Below, piece by piece: positions 1 to 7,919 of a DNA stretch of 64,000 nucleotides. The translations under genes and the position numbers were made by a program. Position 1 is the stretch's first letter. Every line of letters starts with the position of its first letter. Below the pieces are notes generated by a model that made no database searches, was not told where the DNA came from, and saw only the letters and a program-made list of their open reading frames with translations. The stretch is from contig NZ_RMBX01000010.1 in the NCBI RefSeq assembly GCF_003807585.1, positions 265,235 to 329,234 of the forward strand. Direction: 5' to 3'. The DNA comes from Chitinophaga barathri. GTDB taxonomy: Bacteria; Bacteroidota; Bacteroidia; Chitinophagales; Chitinophagaceae.

Positions 1-211
1 CCCCGTAATTGATGATGCCCCTGAATTCGTTGCTGATGTCGTCCGCCACTTTCTGCACCCCCAGCTCCTGGATAGTGCGGATGCGCTGGGCTTTGATAAA
101 GATCTGGTCCACGATGGACACCGGGCGCAAAACACGCCAGCTGGTGCCGTAATCTTTTGTTTTTTTGATAAAGATTTCCTTACTGCTGTCAATCACCTGC
201 TGATAAGTCAT
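1..211 (-). CDS. DUF1599 (nucleotide modification associated) protein, N-terminal part
   Basis: The reverse strand opens with ATG at 211-209 and reads MTYQQVIDSSKEIFIKKTKD, followed by YGTSWRVLRP, an AQRIRTIQELG segment and FRGIINYG. It runs without a stop off the left edge, so about 70 N-terminal residues are visible. This matches the start of the DUF1599 family, small soluble proteins that are common in Bacteroidota and often lie beside folP. The biochemical role is not established. It is divergent from folP, and the 92 bp between them are AT-rich and should hold both promoters. Confidence 0.75.
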   Translation of the reverse strand, partial: MTYQQVIDSSKEIFIKKTKDYGTSWRVLRPVSIVDQIFIKAQRIRTIQELGVQKVADDISNEFRGIINYG

Positions 212-303
212 TCAATGCGAATTTATAATACGAATTACGGCAAGGCTAATATTTTTACGATACCTTTGAAAGTATTCCTTCATTGTTAATACGTTATTAG
301 CGC

Positions 304-1164
304 TTGGGTTCCAAAAATACACTATTACGCAAAGATTTTACCATCCGCTGCCGCGGAAAGTTAATCCCCCTGTCCCACCCCGTGGTGATGGGGATCATTA
401 ATATTACCGACGATTCTTTTTATGCCAATAGCCGCAGCCGTAGCCTGCAGCACATCATCACCCGCGCGGGCGAAATGCTGGAAGCCGGCGCCGGTATGCT
501 GGACCTGGGCGCCCAAAGCACCCGCCCCGGCGCGGAGGAAGTAGGCCCCGCCGAAGAGCTGGAGCGCCTGCTGCCCGTTATCCATGGCCTGGTGAACCAT
601 TTCCCGGAAGCCGTACTGTCCGTGGACACCTACCACGCCGCCGTTGCGGAAAAAGCCATCCTCGCGGGCGCCGCCATTATCAACGATGTCAGCGCCGGGG
701 AAATGGACCCGGAGATGATCCCCACGGCCGCCGCCCTCAAAGTGCCGTACATTGCCATGCACATGAAGGGCACGCCTTTAAACATGCAGAAAGACCCGCT
801 GTATGAAGACGTGGTGCGCGAAGTACTCGATTATTTTATTTATAAAACAGACGCCTGCCGCCAGGCCGGCATCGCGGATGTGATCATAGACCCGGGTTTT
901 GGTTTCGGGAAAACCCTCGCCCACAATTACCAGCTGCTCGATAAGCTGGAATTGCTGCTGCTGGCAGGAGCGCCTATCCTGGCAGGCGTATCCCGTAAAA
1001 GCATGATCTACCGCCTCCTGGGCAGCACCCCGGCGGAAGCCCTGAACGGTACTACCGTCATAAATACCCTTGCCTTGCAGAAAGGGGCCTCCATTTTGAG
1101 GGTGCACGACGTCAAAGAGGCCATGGAAGCGGTGCGTATCGTTTCTTTTATGCAAAACGTTTAG
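304..1164 (+). CDS. folP: Dihydropteroate synthase
   Basis: Condenses p-aminobenzoate with 6-hydroxymethyl-dihydropterin diphosphate in cytosolic folate synthesis; it is the sulfonamide target. The TIM-barrel signatures are all visible: GIINITDDSF at residues 30-39 (Bacteroidota variant of the usual NxTPDSF), DLGAQSTRPG near 67, SVDTYH near 105, DPGFGFGKT near 197-205 and GVSRKSM near 227. The 286 aa length is normal. A TAG stop at 298-300 lies directly upstream in frame and no ATG precedes the pterin motif, so TTG at 304 is the likely start. Twenty-eight bp downstream lies cdaA on the same strand, a linkage known in Bacteroidota, suggesting co-transcription. Confidence 0.95.
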   Translation: MGSKNTLLRKDFTIRCRGKLIPLSHPVVMGIINITDDSFYANSRSRSLQHIITRAGEMLEAGAGMLDLGAQSTRPGAEEVGPAEELERLLPVIHGLVNHFPEAVLSVDTYHAAVAEKAILAGAAIINDVSAGEMDPEMIPTAAALKVPYIAMHMKGTPLNMQKDPLYEDVVREVLDYFIYKTDACRQAGIADVIIDPGFGFGKTLAHNYQLLDKLELLLLAGAPILAGVSRKSMIYRLLGSTPAEALNGTTVINTLALQKGASILRVHDVKEAMEAVRIVSFMQNV

Positions 1165-1192
1165 CTAAGACAAATATTTTTATTTTTACGAC

Positions 1193-2002
1193 ATGAAGGA
1201 TGTATACCAATTTTGGGGTTTTGAGTTTCGCTGGCTGCATGTGCTTGACCTGCTGATCGTTTTTTTCCTGATCATCCAGTTGTACCGGCTGCTCAAAGGC
1301 AGTCTCGCCTTTAATATATTCATCGGGCTGCTGATGGTGTATGCCGCCTTTTTCCTGGTGCGCTCCCTCCAGATGCCGATCCTGACCAATATCCTGCAAA
1401 ACTTTATCAATGTCGGGCTGATCGCCATTATAATCATTTTCCAGCCGGAGATCCGCAAGTTCCTGCTGGTGCTCGGGAAAAAGACACCGTTGAGCAAAGA
1501 CAGCTTCCTCACCAAATTATTCCTGCCGGACCGTTTTAAGAGTTATAAAGAAGAAGAACACATCATCAACGAGGTGATCACCGCTGTGGGGCATATGGTG
1601 GCCAGCCAGACCGGCGCGCTCATTGTCATCGCCACCACTTACCGCGTAAAGTTCGATTCCGCTTCCAGCATCGCGATAGACGGGAATGTGAGCGCAAAAC
1701 TGATTGAAAGCATTTTTGAAAAGAACAGCCCGCTGCACGATGGCGCACTGATCATTGTAGGCAATAAAATACTGGCCGCCAAGTGCATACTCCCTATGTC
1801 CGAAAACACGAACCTTCCCACCCGCATCGGTATGCGGCACCGCTCGGCGGTAGGCATTACCGAGCATAGCGACAACCTGGCCATCGCCGTGTCCGAAGAA
1901 CGCGCGACCATTTCCTTTGCTCAGGATGGCCAGCTCACGCAGAACGTATCGCTGGAAGAACTGAAAGTGAAACTCTATGAAGTGCTCGTGGACGGGTATT
2001 GA
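1193..2002 (+). CDS. cdaA: Membrane-bound diadenylate cyclase (CdaA/DacA type)
   Basis: Makes cyclic di-AMP from two ATP. Three N-terminal membrane segments (about residues 15-31, 41-57, 72-84) are followed by a DisA_N-type catalytic domain. The DGA motif (DGALIIVGN, near residue 183) and the RHRSA motif (MRHRSAVGITEHSD, near 214) are both intact, so the enzyme should be active. The length of 269 aa fits CdaA rather than DisA or CdaS. It follows folP closely, as in many Bacteroidota, unlike the cdaR-glmM context of Firmicutes. Known role of the product: turgor, potassium and cell-wall homeostasis. Confidence 0.93.
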   Translation: MKDVYQFWGFEFRWLHVLDLLIVFFLIIQLYRLLKGSLAFNIFIGLLMVYAAFFLVRSLQMPILTNILQNFINVGLIAIIIIFQPEIRKFLLVLGKKTPLSKDSFLTKLFLPDRFKSYKEEEHIINEVITAVGHMVASQTGALIVIATTYRVKFDSASSIAIDGNVSAKLIESIFEKNSPLHDGALIIVGNKILAAKCILPMSENTNLPTRIGMRHRSAVGITEHSDNLAIAVSEERATISFAQDGQLTQNVSLEELKVKLYEVLVDGY

Positions 2003-2114
2003 TCTTCATTCAGCCTCCTGGTAAAGTCCAGCACCGTATTCCGGTAAAAATTAAAATACAGATAGATCACTTCGGTGGCAAACCGGCTTTGGGTATCCCC
2101 CTTAAAATACAAAG

Positions 2115-2136
2115 TCCCCCGAAATGCTTCGGGGGA
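2115..2136 (-). terminator. Hairpin downstream of the 94-aa ORF
   Basis: Perfect 8-bp arms TCCCCCGA / TCGGGGGA around a 6-nt loop. On the minus strand it is followed by a T-containing stretch (ACTTTGTATTTT), so it best serves the minus-strand ORF ending at 2172; it may also stop cdaA transcripts. Confidence 0.55.
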
Positions 2137-2171
2137 TCTATGTTTGGGGGGATGACTCTATAATAAATAAC

Positions 2172-2456
2172 CTAATGTTCAAGTTTGACGGCCAGCTGCT
2201 GTCCCTTCACCTGCACGGTATATTCTCCTGACGGAAGGGAGGCTAACTGTAAGGTATATACGCCGCGCACATGCCCTGCTTCGAGCGGTATCATTCTCAC
2301 CGGCATCTGTTGAGCGTCGTAAATGGTGCATTGCACTGTTCCCTGTTCAAAAGCAAGGGAGGGTACCTGAATGCGGACACGCCCTTTGTTGGCAGGCAGT
2401 TGTTGCATGTCAGTCACATTTATATGGATGAAAAAGAGTAAACTCCAGCAATACAT
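2172..2456 (-). CDS. Small hypothetical protein with a T9SS-CTD-like beta segment
   Basis: A 94 aa open frame of unknown function. The N-terminus MYCWSLLFFIHINV is hydrophobic but has no clear signal peptidase site. The rest is beta-strand-like, and the last 40 residues (GVYTLQLASLPSGEYTVQV and on to the end) resemble the final strands of type A T9SS C-terminal sorting domains, which usually read LPSGxYxVxV. It may be a remnant of a secreted protein or a small periplasmic protein. The start is uncertain: the reading may begin at a later methionine (MQQLPANKG). Confidence that it is expressed is moderate. Confidence 0.45.
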   Translation of the reverse strand: MYCWSLLFFIHINVTDMQQLPANKGRVRIQVPSLAFEQGTVQCTIYDAQQMPVRMIPLEAGHVRGVYTLQLASLPSGEYTVQVKGQQLAVKLEH

Positions 2457-2589
2457 AAAGAACCTTTTTATAGGTAGACTTCGGCTCTTTACAGGAGGTG
2501 GTTAAAAGATTGGATGGTCAAATATACAACTATTTAAATCCTATTATATGTGGATTTTGTTAACTCGGTGTTAACCAACTGGTAAGCGT

Positions 2590-2946
2590 TCAGAAAACAT
2601 CTTCAAAATGTATGATTTCCATGGGATTATTAACGGTTATGGTGATGGCCAGGATGTCGAACCGGATGTCTGAACTACCCGGCGCGAACTGTTCAAGATA
2701 ACATTCCGCCACCCGTCGCAGGTGTTCCTCCTTCAGCCCGTTCACCGCTTCTTCCGGCATACCGAAGGCCTGGCCGCTTCTTGTTTTTACTTCCACGAAC
2801 ACCAGCGTATCTCCCTGCTTCGCAATGATGTCTATTTCTTTTCTGCCGTATTTCCAGTTCGTATGCAGGATGGAGTATTGTTTGCCGCGCAGGTATGCCG
2901 CCGCGATCTCCTCTCCCTTTTTGCCCAGCGTATGATGAGAAGCCAT
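2590..2946 (-). CDS. yraN: YraN/UPF0102 family nuclease-like protein
   Basis: A 118 aa protein with the YraN pattern: GxxGEExAAxYLxxxGY-like start (KKGEEIAAAYLRGKQY, residues 9-24), then WKYGRKEIDIIAKQGDTLVFVEVKTR. The E-x-D-I(x)13-15-E-V-K spacing is the PD-(D/E)xK nuclease core typical of Holliday-junction-resolvase-like folds. The family is conserved and cytosolic; its substrate is not established. It is divergent from manA, with only 28 bp between the two start codons. Confidence 0.9.
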   Translation of the reverse strand: MASHHTLGKKGEEIAAAYLRGKQYSILHTNWKYGRKEIDIIAKQGDTLVFVEVKTRSGQAFGMPEEAVNGLKEEHLRRVAECYLEQFAPGSSDIRFDILAITITVNNPMEIIHFEDVF

Positions 2947-2974
2947 CCTATTTATATATTTTTACAGCTCAACA

Positions 2975-4189
2975 ATGGAAAAAATGCCTGACCCGAAATT
3001 ATTCTATCTCAAAGGAAAAGTACAACATTATGCCTGGGGCGGATTTAAATACATCCCGGAATTGCTGGGCCTGCCGGTAACGGACAAACCCAGCGCCGAA
3101 TACTGGATGGGCGCCCACCAGAGCGCTCCCGCGCAGCTGGAAGCTGCCACTCCCCTCCCGCTGAACGAATACATCGCCGCAAGCCCCGCTGCCATCCTTG
3201 GGCAGAAGGCGGCGGACCGTTTTGGCGAACTACCGTACCTGTTTAAAATACTGGATGTGAAAGACATGCTCTCCATCCAGGTGCACCCCACCAAAGCCGA
3301 AGCCGAAAAAGGATTTGCCCGCGAAAACGCTGAGGGTATCCCGCTGAACGCTCCCCACCGTAATTATAAAGATGACAATCATAAACCGGAGATCATGGTG
3401 GCGCTCAGCGAGTTCTGGCTGCTGCATGGTTTTCTGCCGGAAGATAAACTGAAAAAAGTATTGCAGGACGTGCCCGAGCTGCGCTCACTCGCCGGCATAT
3501 ACGAAAAGGAAGGGTATTTCGGCCTGTACAGGACCGTGATGGAAATGCCGCAGGAAGAAGTGAACACCATGCTGCGCCCCCTGGCGGAGCGTGTATTGCC
3601 GCCCTACCAGGCCGGCACCCTGCAAAAGAGCGACCCCGCCTTCTGGACGGCCCGCGCGATCGCAAACGACCCGGAAGGCATGAACCGGCTGGACCGCGGC
3701 ATCTTCTCCATCTATTTTTTTAATATCGTACATACTTCACCGGGAGACGCCGTATTCCAGGACGCGGGCATCCCCCACGCCTACCTCGAAGGACAGAATG
3801 CCGAGCTGATGGCCAATTCGGACAATGTACTCCGTGGCGGCCTCACACCCAAACATATCGATGTGGCGGAGCTGCTGAAACACACGCGTTTTGAGCCGGT
3901 ACATCCAAACATCCTGAAAGGTGAGCCCCTGCAGGAAGGGAAAGAAAGGATCTATCCCACGCCCGCGCCGGATTTTGTGATCAGCAGCATTAGCCTGAAG
4001 ACCGGTGAAAGTTACGCACACACTGCGGCCGCTCCTGAAATATGGATCGTGCTCAGCGGGCAGGGCGTTGCCAAAGGCTCCGCGGAACTCAGCCTCGCCA
4101 AAGGCACCACCGTTTTCGCCGCTTTCGGTGAATCTTACAACATTACCGCTGATACGGACCTCGTGGTCTTTAAGGCATCTATCCCTTAA
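2975..4189 (+). CDS. manA: Mannose-6-phosphate isomerase, class I
   Basis: Interconverts mannose-6-phosphate and fructose-6-phosphate, feeding mannose into glycolysis or GDP-mannose synthesis. The 404 aa cupin-type protein has the type I zinc site: Gln/His in SIQVHPTKAEAEKG, Glu in NHKPEIMVALSEF, and His in the distal IPHAYLEGQNAELMANSDN. The catalytic-arginine region LRGGLTPKHID follows. The C-terminal cupin ends with VVFKASIP. The first ATG at 2975 (MEKMPDPKLFYLKGKVQHYAWGG) gives the expected N-terminus; a second in-frame ATG lies three codons on. No sugar-nucleotide partner genes sit nearby. Confidence 0.95.
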   Translation: MEKMPDPKLFYLKGKVQHYAWGGFKYIPELLGLPVTDKPSAEYWMGAHQSAPAQLEAATPLPLNEYIAASPAAILGQKAADRFGELPYLFKILDVKDMLSIQVHPTKAEAEKGFARENAEGIPLNAPHRNYKDDNHKPEIMVALSEFWLLHGFLPEDKLKKVLQDVPELRSLAGIYEKEGYFGLYRTVMEMPQEEVNTMLRPLAERVLPPYQAGTLQKSDPAFWTARAIANDPEGMNRLDRGIFSIYFFNIVHTSPGDAVFQDAGIPHAYLEGQNAELMANSDNVLRGGLTPKHIDVAELLKHTRFEPVHPNILKGEPLQEGKERIYPTPAPDFVISSISLKTGESYAHTAAAPEIWIVLSGQGVAKGSAELSLAKGTTVFAAFGESYNITADTDLVVFKASIP

Positions 4190-4194
4190 TTGTT

Positions 4195-4202
4195 TATATT
4201 TG
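4195..4202 (+). promoter_or_regulatory. -7 promoter box TATATTTG
   Basis: Exact match to the Bacteroidota -7 consensus TAnnTTTG, 24 bp ahead of the ATG at 4227. No convincing -33 TTG is seen at the usual spacing. It would give the DUF6580 gene its own promoter in the short gap after manA. Confidence 0.5.
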
Positions 4203-4226
4203 TACTGTTAAAGCAAATGTTTGCGT

Positions 4227-4823
4227 ATGAAGAAAGAAACTTTATCCAGGATTTTACTGATAGGCGGGCTGATATTCCTGACCGTTCTGGGCCGCCTGAT
4301 CACGAACCATCTTCTGATCTATAATTTTACAGCCATGGGCGCCGGCGCACTGTTTGCCGGTGTGGTGCTGAAAGACAAGAAATACGCTTACGTGGTGCCT
4401 GTACTGGCCCTGTTCCTCAGCGATCTTTTCTTCCATTTCTTTACCTCCATCCAGGGTTTCTACGGCGGTGAAATGTTCTTCGTTTACGGGGCATTCATCC
4501 TGATCACGTTTATGGGCACACAGATCCGTAAAGTGACCATGGGTCGCATCTTCCTGGCTTCCATCGCTTCAGGGCTGGTGTTTTACCTGTTGTCCAACTT
4601 CGGCACCTGGCTCTTCCGCGATATGTACCCGCACACTTTCAGCGGCCTCATGAGCTGCTACTGGGCGGCTGTACCGTTCTTCCGCAACGACCTGTTCGGC
4701 AGCTTTTTCCTGAACACCATCATGGGCAATGTGTTTTACAGCGGTGTGCTCTTCGGGGCTTACGCCCTGCTGAAACCCGTGTTCATCAAAGAACAGGAAA
4801 CAAAAGAACAATACGCAGCGTAA
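4227..4823 (+). CDS. DUF6580 family integral membrane protein
   Basis: About 198 aa, almost wholly hydrophobic, with five to six predicted membrane segments (ILLIGGLIFLTVLGRL, NFTAMGAGALFAGVV, YVVPVLALFLSDLFF, FVYGAFILITFMG, IFLASIASGLVFYLL, and the C-terminal VFYSGVLFGAYALL). The FTAMGAGALFAG and LALFLSDLFF motifs and the NFGTWLF/ YWAAVPFFRND segments fit DUF6580, which resembles ECF-transporter S components. Substrate unknown. ATG 4227 is preferred over the upstream TTG 4221 because a -7 box ends at 4202. Confidence 0.8.
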   Translation: MKKETLSRILLIGGLIFLTVLGRLITNHLLIYNFTAMGAGALFAGVVLKDKKYAYVVPVLALFLSDLFFHFFTSIQGFYGGEMFFVYGAFILITFMGTQIRKVTMGRIFLASIASGLVFYLLSNFGTWLFRDMYPHTFSGLMSCYWAAVPFFRNDLFGSFFLNTIMGNVFYSGVLFGAYALLKPVFIKEQETKEQYAA

Positions 4824-4844
4824 TATACCTTCGATCGTATATAT

Positions 4845-4876
4845 AAAAAAGGATGACGTCACAGTCATCCTTTTTT
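4845..4876. terminator. Bidirectional Rho-independent terminator
   Basis: Nine-bp arms AAGGATGAC / GTCATCCTT, flanked by an A-run on the left and a T-run on the right. It lies between the convergent DUF6580 gene and the Dph6-like gene and can stop both. Confidence 0.85.
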
Positions 4877-4900
4877 ATTTCATGTCAGTTCCCGATACGC

Positions 4901-5557
4901 TCATTCCCAATCCAGGAACCAATACTTTTCATGTTTTATCTTCCGGTAAGCGGGCAGCTGCACCGACAGGCTGAATAACGGGCAGTCCGTCACCACGGTA
5001 TGAAACTCCCCGTTTTCCCCGCATACATCCACCCCGGCGGCTTCCAGGTCCGCTACCAGTACATCGTCCAGCAGGCGCCCGAGGAAATGCTCTCCCAGGT
5101 GTTCATTGCAGGATACGATCCGGCATTTGATGCCCTGCTCCAGCATACGGTACACCAGCATCTTACGGTCCAGCTGCCAGAGCGGAAGCACGGCACGAAG
5201 ACCCGCGGCGGCGCATACTTTTTCTTCCCAGTCGCGGTGCGGCTGGAGGTCTATATCCCCGAACACGGCGGCGGTAGCCCCGTATTGTTCCCGGATTGTT
5301 GTAAGTGTGGCGGTGAAATGCTGCTCGTAATCCGCCCAGGTGGAGGGTTGCAGGTGAATGGGCAGGCCCAGCGCGGCTGCCTGCTGTTGCAGGATGGCCG
5401 GCGGAAGACCGTGTGAGCGGGATATACGGCCGTTCTCATTCAGGATGTTCAGCAGTGCAACAGGCTGGTGGCCTTGCTGAACGGCCTGCATAAAGGCAAA
5501 ACAGCTGTCTTTCCCGCCGCTCCAGGAGCAGATGATATTTTCGGGGGTGTTGGTCAT
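4901..5557 (-). CDS. Dph6-related ATP pyrophosphatase (diphthine-ammonia ligase-like)
   Basis: A 218 aa PP-loop (ANH-superfamily) enzyme. The P-loop SWSGGKDSCFAF sits at residues 12-23, followed by NENGRISRSHGLPPAILQQQ, the region that in archaeal and eukaryotic Dph6 homologues binds substrate. Later motifs VFGDIDLQPHRDWEEKVC and DVCGENGEFHTVVTDCP are characteristic of the MJ0570/TIGR00290 group. Bacteria lack diphthamide, so the true amidation or adenylation target is unknown. It stands alone between two terminators. Confidence 0.85.
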   Translation of the reverse strand: MTNTPENIICSWSGGKDSCFAFMQAVQQGHQPVALLNILNENGRISRSHGLPPAILQQQAAALGLPIHLQPSTWADYEQHFTATLTTIREQYGATAAVFGDIDLQPHRDWEEKVCAAAGLRAVLPLWQLDRKMLVYRMLEQGIKCRIVSCNEHLGEHFLGRLLDDVLVADLEAAGVDVCGENGEFHTVVTDCPLFSLSVQLPAYRKIKHEKYWFLDWE

Positions 5558-5570
5558 ATGGTTTATAAAA

Positions 5571-5598
5571 ATGCCGCGGAAAGGGTTTCCCGCGGCAT
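5571..5598 (-). terminator. Rho-independent terminator of lepA
   Basis: Nine-bp arms ATGCCGCGG / CCGCGGCAT, followed on the minus strand by TTTTATAAA, 30 bp past the lepA stop codon. Confidence 0.85.
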
Positions 5599-5628
5599 AT
5601 ATGTTAATTTAAAACTCGTCATTGCGGC

Positions 5629-7422
5629 CTAATCATCCAGCTTCAGCACCGCCAGGAAGGCTTCCTGCGGCACCTCTACGTTCCCGATCTGGCGCATACG
5701 TTTTTTACCTTCTTTCTGTTTCTCCAGCAGTTTACGTTTACGGGAGATGTCACCGCCATAACATTTAGCGGTTACGTCCTTACGCATCGCGCTGATGTTT
5801 TCCCTCGCCACGATCTTCGCACCGATGGCGGCCTGAATCGCGATCAGGAATTGCTGGCGGGGCAGCAGTTCTTTCAGTTTTTCGCAGAGCTTGCGGCCGA
5901 AGTCCTGCGCGCGGCTGCGGTGGATCAGGGCGCTAAGGGCGTCCACTTTCTCCGCGTTCAGCAGGATGTCCATCTTTACGATATCGCTTTCACGGAAGCC
6001 GATGGGTGAATAATCGAAGGAAGCATACCCGCGCGTCTGACTTTTCAGTTTGTCATAGAAGTCAAACACGATCTCGGTGAGCGGCAGTTCGAACATCAGT
6101 TCCACGCGGGTGGTGGTGAGGTAGCTCTGGTTCAGCAGCAGGCCCCTTTTGCCAAGGCAAAGGGTCATGATATTGCCGATATATTCAGGTTTGGTGATGA
6201 TCTGTGCACGGATCCAGGGTTCCTCGATGCGCTCCAGCTTGGTGGGGTCGGGCATTTCGGAAGGATTGTTTACGATGATCAGTTTTTCCTGCGTGTTGTA
6301 TGCTTTAAAACCTACGTTGGGTACGGTGGTGATCACGGTCTGGTTGAACTCACGTTCCAGCCTTTCCTGGATGATCTCCATATGCAGCATCCCGAGGAAT
6401 CCGCAACGGAAGCCGAAACCAAGCGCCTGCGAGGTTTCCAGTTCGTAGGTGAGCGATGCATCGTTCAGCTGGAGTTTGTCCATACAGTCGCGCAGCTCTT
6501 CAAAATCTTCGGTCACCACGGGGAAGATGCCGGCAAATACCATCGGCTTCACCTCTTCAAAGCCCTGGATGGCTTCTTTGCAGGGATTGTTCGCCAGGGT
6601 GATGGTATCCCCTACTTTTACTTCCTTCGCGTTTTTGATACCGGTAATGATGTATCCCACATCCCCTACGTTCACCTGGCTTTTGGGTTCCAGGCCGAGT
6701 TTGAGGATGCCTACTTCGGCGGCTTCATATTCTTCCCCGGTGTTCACAAAACGGATGATGTCCCCTTTGCGGATAGAACCGTTGAAGATGCGGAAATAAG
6801 CGATAATGCCGCGGAATGAGTTAAATACGCTGTCGAATATCAAAGCCTGCAGCGGCGCTTCCTGTTCGCCTTTAGGGGCGGGGATGCGCGTCACGATAGA
6901 CTCCAGTATTTCTTCGATGCCGATGCCGGATTTGCCGGACGCCAGCAGGATGTCTTCTTTTTTAACGCCGATCAGTTCAATGATCTGGTCGGTCACTTCT
7001 TCGATCATGGCGCCTGCCATGTCGATCTTATTGATAACGGGGATGATTTCAAGGTCGTTTTCCAGCGCCAGGTACAGGTTCGAGATGGTCTGGGCCTGTA
7101 TGCCCTGGGCGGCGTCCACCAGCAGCAGGGCGCCTTCGCAGGCGGCCAGCGCGCGGGATACTTCATAGGAGAAGTCCACGTGGCCGGGGGTGTCAATCAG
7201 GTTAAAGATATATTGTTCGCCATTTTTCGCTTTATAGCTCATCTGGATGGCGTGGCTCTTGATCGTGATCCCTTTTTCCCTTTCCAGGTCCATATCGTCC
7301 AGCACCTGGGCCTGCATGTCCCGGTCGGAAATGGTATGGGTAAATTCCAGTAGTCGGTCCGCCAGGGTGCTTTTACCATGGTCGATGTGGGCGATAATGC
7401 AGAAATTCCTGATATTCTTCAT
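5629..7422 (-). CDS. lepA: Elongation factor 4 (translation GTPase LepA)
   Basis: Ribosome-associated GTPase that acts on stalled or mistranslocated ribosomes and in initiation/assembly. The 597 aa length is typical. G motifs: G1 AHIDHGKST (residues 11-19), G2 KGITIKS, G3 DTPGHVDF, G4 NKIDMAGA, G5 ASGKSG. The LepA-specific C-terminal domain is present, ending with YGGDISRKRKLLEKQKEGKK and RMRQIGNVEVPQEAFLAVLK. A -7 box (7565-7572) lies about 140 bp upstream, leaving a long leader that contains an inverted repeat. Confidence 0.97.
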   Translation of the reverse strand: MKNIRNFCIIAHIDHGKSTLADRLLEFTHTISDRDMQAQVLDDMDLEREKGITIKSHAIQMSYKAKNGEQYIFNLIDTPGHVDFSYEVSRALAACEGALLLVDAAQGIQAQTISNLYLALENDLEIIPVINKIDMAGAMIEEVTDQIIELIGVKKEDILLASGKSGIGIEEILESIVTRIPAPKGEQEAPLQALIFDSVFNSFRGIIAYFRIFNGSIRKGDIIRFVNTGEEYEAAEVGILKLGLEPKSQVNVGDVGYIITGIKNAKEVKVGDTITLANNPCKEAIQGFEEVKPMVFAGIFPVVTEDFEELRDCMDKLQLNDASLTYELETSQALGFGFRCGFLGMLHMEIIQERLEREFNQTVITTVPNVGFKAYNTQEKLIIVNNPSEMPDPTKLERIEEPWIRAQIITKPEYIGNIMTLCLGKRGLLLNQSYLTTTRVELMFELPLTEIVFDFYDKLKSQTRGYASFDYSPIGFRESDIVKMDILLNAEKVDALSALIHRSRAQDFGRKLCEKLKELLPRQQFLIAIQAAIGAKIVARENISAMRKDVTAKCYGGDISRKRKLLEKQKEGKKRMRQIGNVEVPQEAFLAVLKLDD

Positions 7423-7434
7423 ATATAAAAAACA

Positions 7435-7553
7435 ATTACGAACCGTCAGTCACGGATAACGAATGATGAAAAAATGGCGTTCAGCAAAGACTACCGGCAG
7501 CCCCCGGGCCCTAAAGGCCTCCATTCGTGATCCGCAGCTGTCAATTCGTAACT
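7435..7553. repeat. Imperfect long inverted repeat (REP-like) in the lepA leader
   Basis: The left arm at 7435-7465 (ATTACGAACCGTCAGTCACG onward to GAATG) is matched in inverted orientation by 7522-7553 (CATTCGTGATCCGCAGCTGT onward to CGTAACT), with a few mismatches over about 31 bp. The intervening 56 bp contain a second G/C-rich inverted stretch (CCCCCGGGCCC). No coding frame explains it. It lies between the inferred lepA promoter and start codon. Confidence 0.6.
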
Positions 7554-7564
7554 CATTATTTGCG

Positions 7565-7572
7565 CAAAGGTA
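7565..7572 (-). promoter_or_regulatory. -7 promoter box TACCTTTG for lepA
   Basis: On the minus strand the sequence reads TACCTTTG, an exact TAnnTTTG match and the same octamer as at rpmI (56292-56299). It is the only such box between lepA and the divergent ACBP gene. Confidence 0.5.
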
Positions 7573-7649
7573 TTAAATTTTGTTCTTCTTTTATGTGTGG
7601 ATAAGGGCTTTTGGGGGTATTTCTTTACTTTTAACAGCAAAAACAGAAC

Positions 7650-7910
7650 ATGGCACTGCAACAATCATTTGAAGAGGCCGTGGCGGCCAGCAAAACACTG
7701 GATTCCAAACCAGATAATGACATCCTCCTGCAACTCTACTCCCTTTACAAGCAGGCCACCGAGGGTGACATCAATATAGAACCGCCCGCCAATATGTTCG
7801 ATTTCGTAGGCAAAGCCAAATACGACGCCTGGAACAATCTCAAAGGCAAAACCAAAGAACAGGCCATGGAGCAATACATCGCGCTGGTGAATCAACTGAA
7901 GAATAAGTAA
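7650..7910 (+). CDS. Acyl-CoA-binding protein
   Basis: An 86 aa four-helix ACBP that binds long-chain acyl-CoA esters in the cytosol. Diagnostic residues are FEEAVAASK (5-15), LYSLYKQATEGDI (29-41) and KYDAWNNLKGKTKEQAMEQY (51-70), which contain the tyrosine and lysine residues that bind the acyl-CoA headgroup. Length matches eukaryotic ACBP almost exactly. Small ACBPs occur in a limited set of bacteria including Bacteroidota. It sits 9 bp before rocD, suggesting co-transcription without an obvious metabolic link. Confidence 0.93.
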   Translation: MALQQSFEEAVAASKTLDSKPDNDILLQLYSLYKQATEGDINIEPPANMFDFVGKAKYDAWNNLKGKTKEQAMEQYIALVNQLKNK

Positions 7911-7919
7911 CTTTACGGA

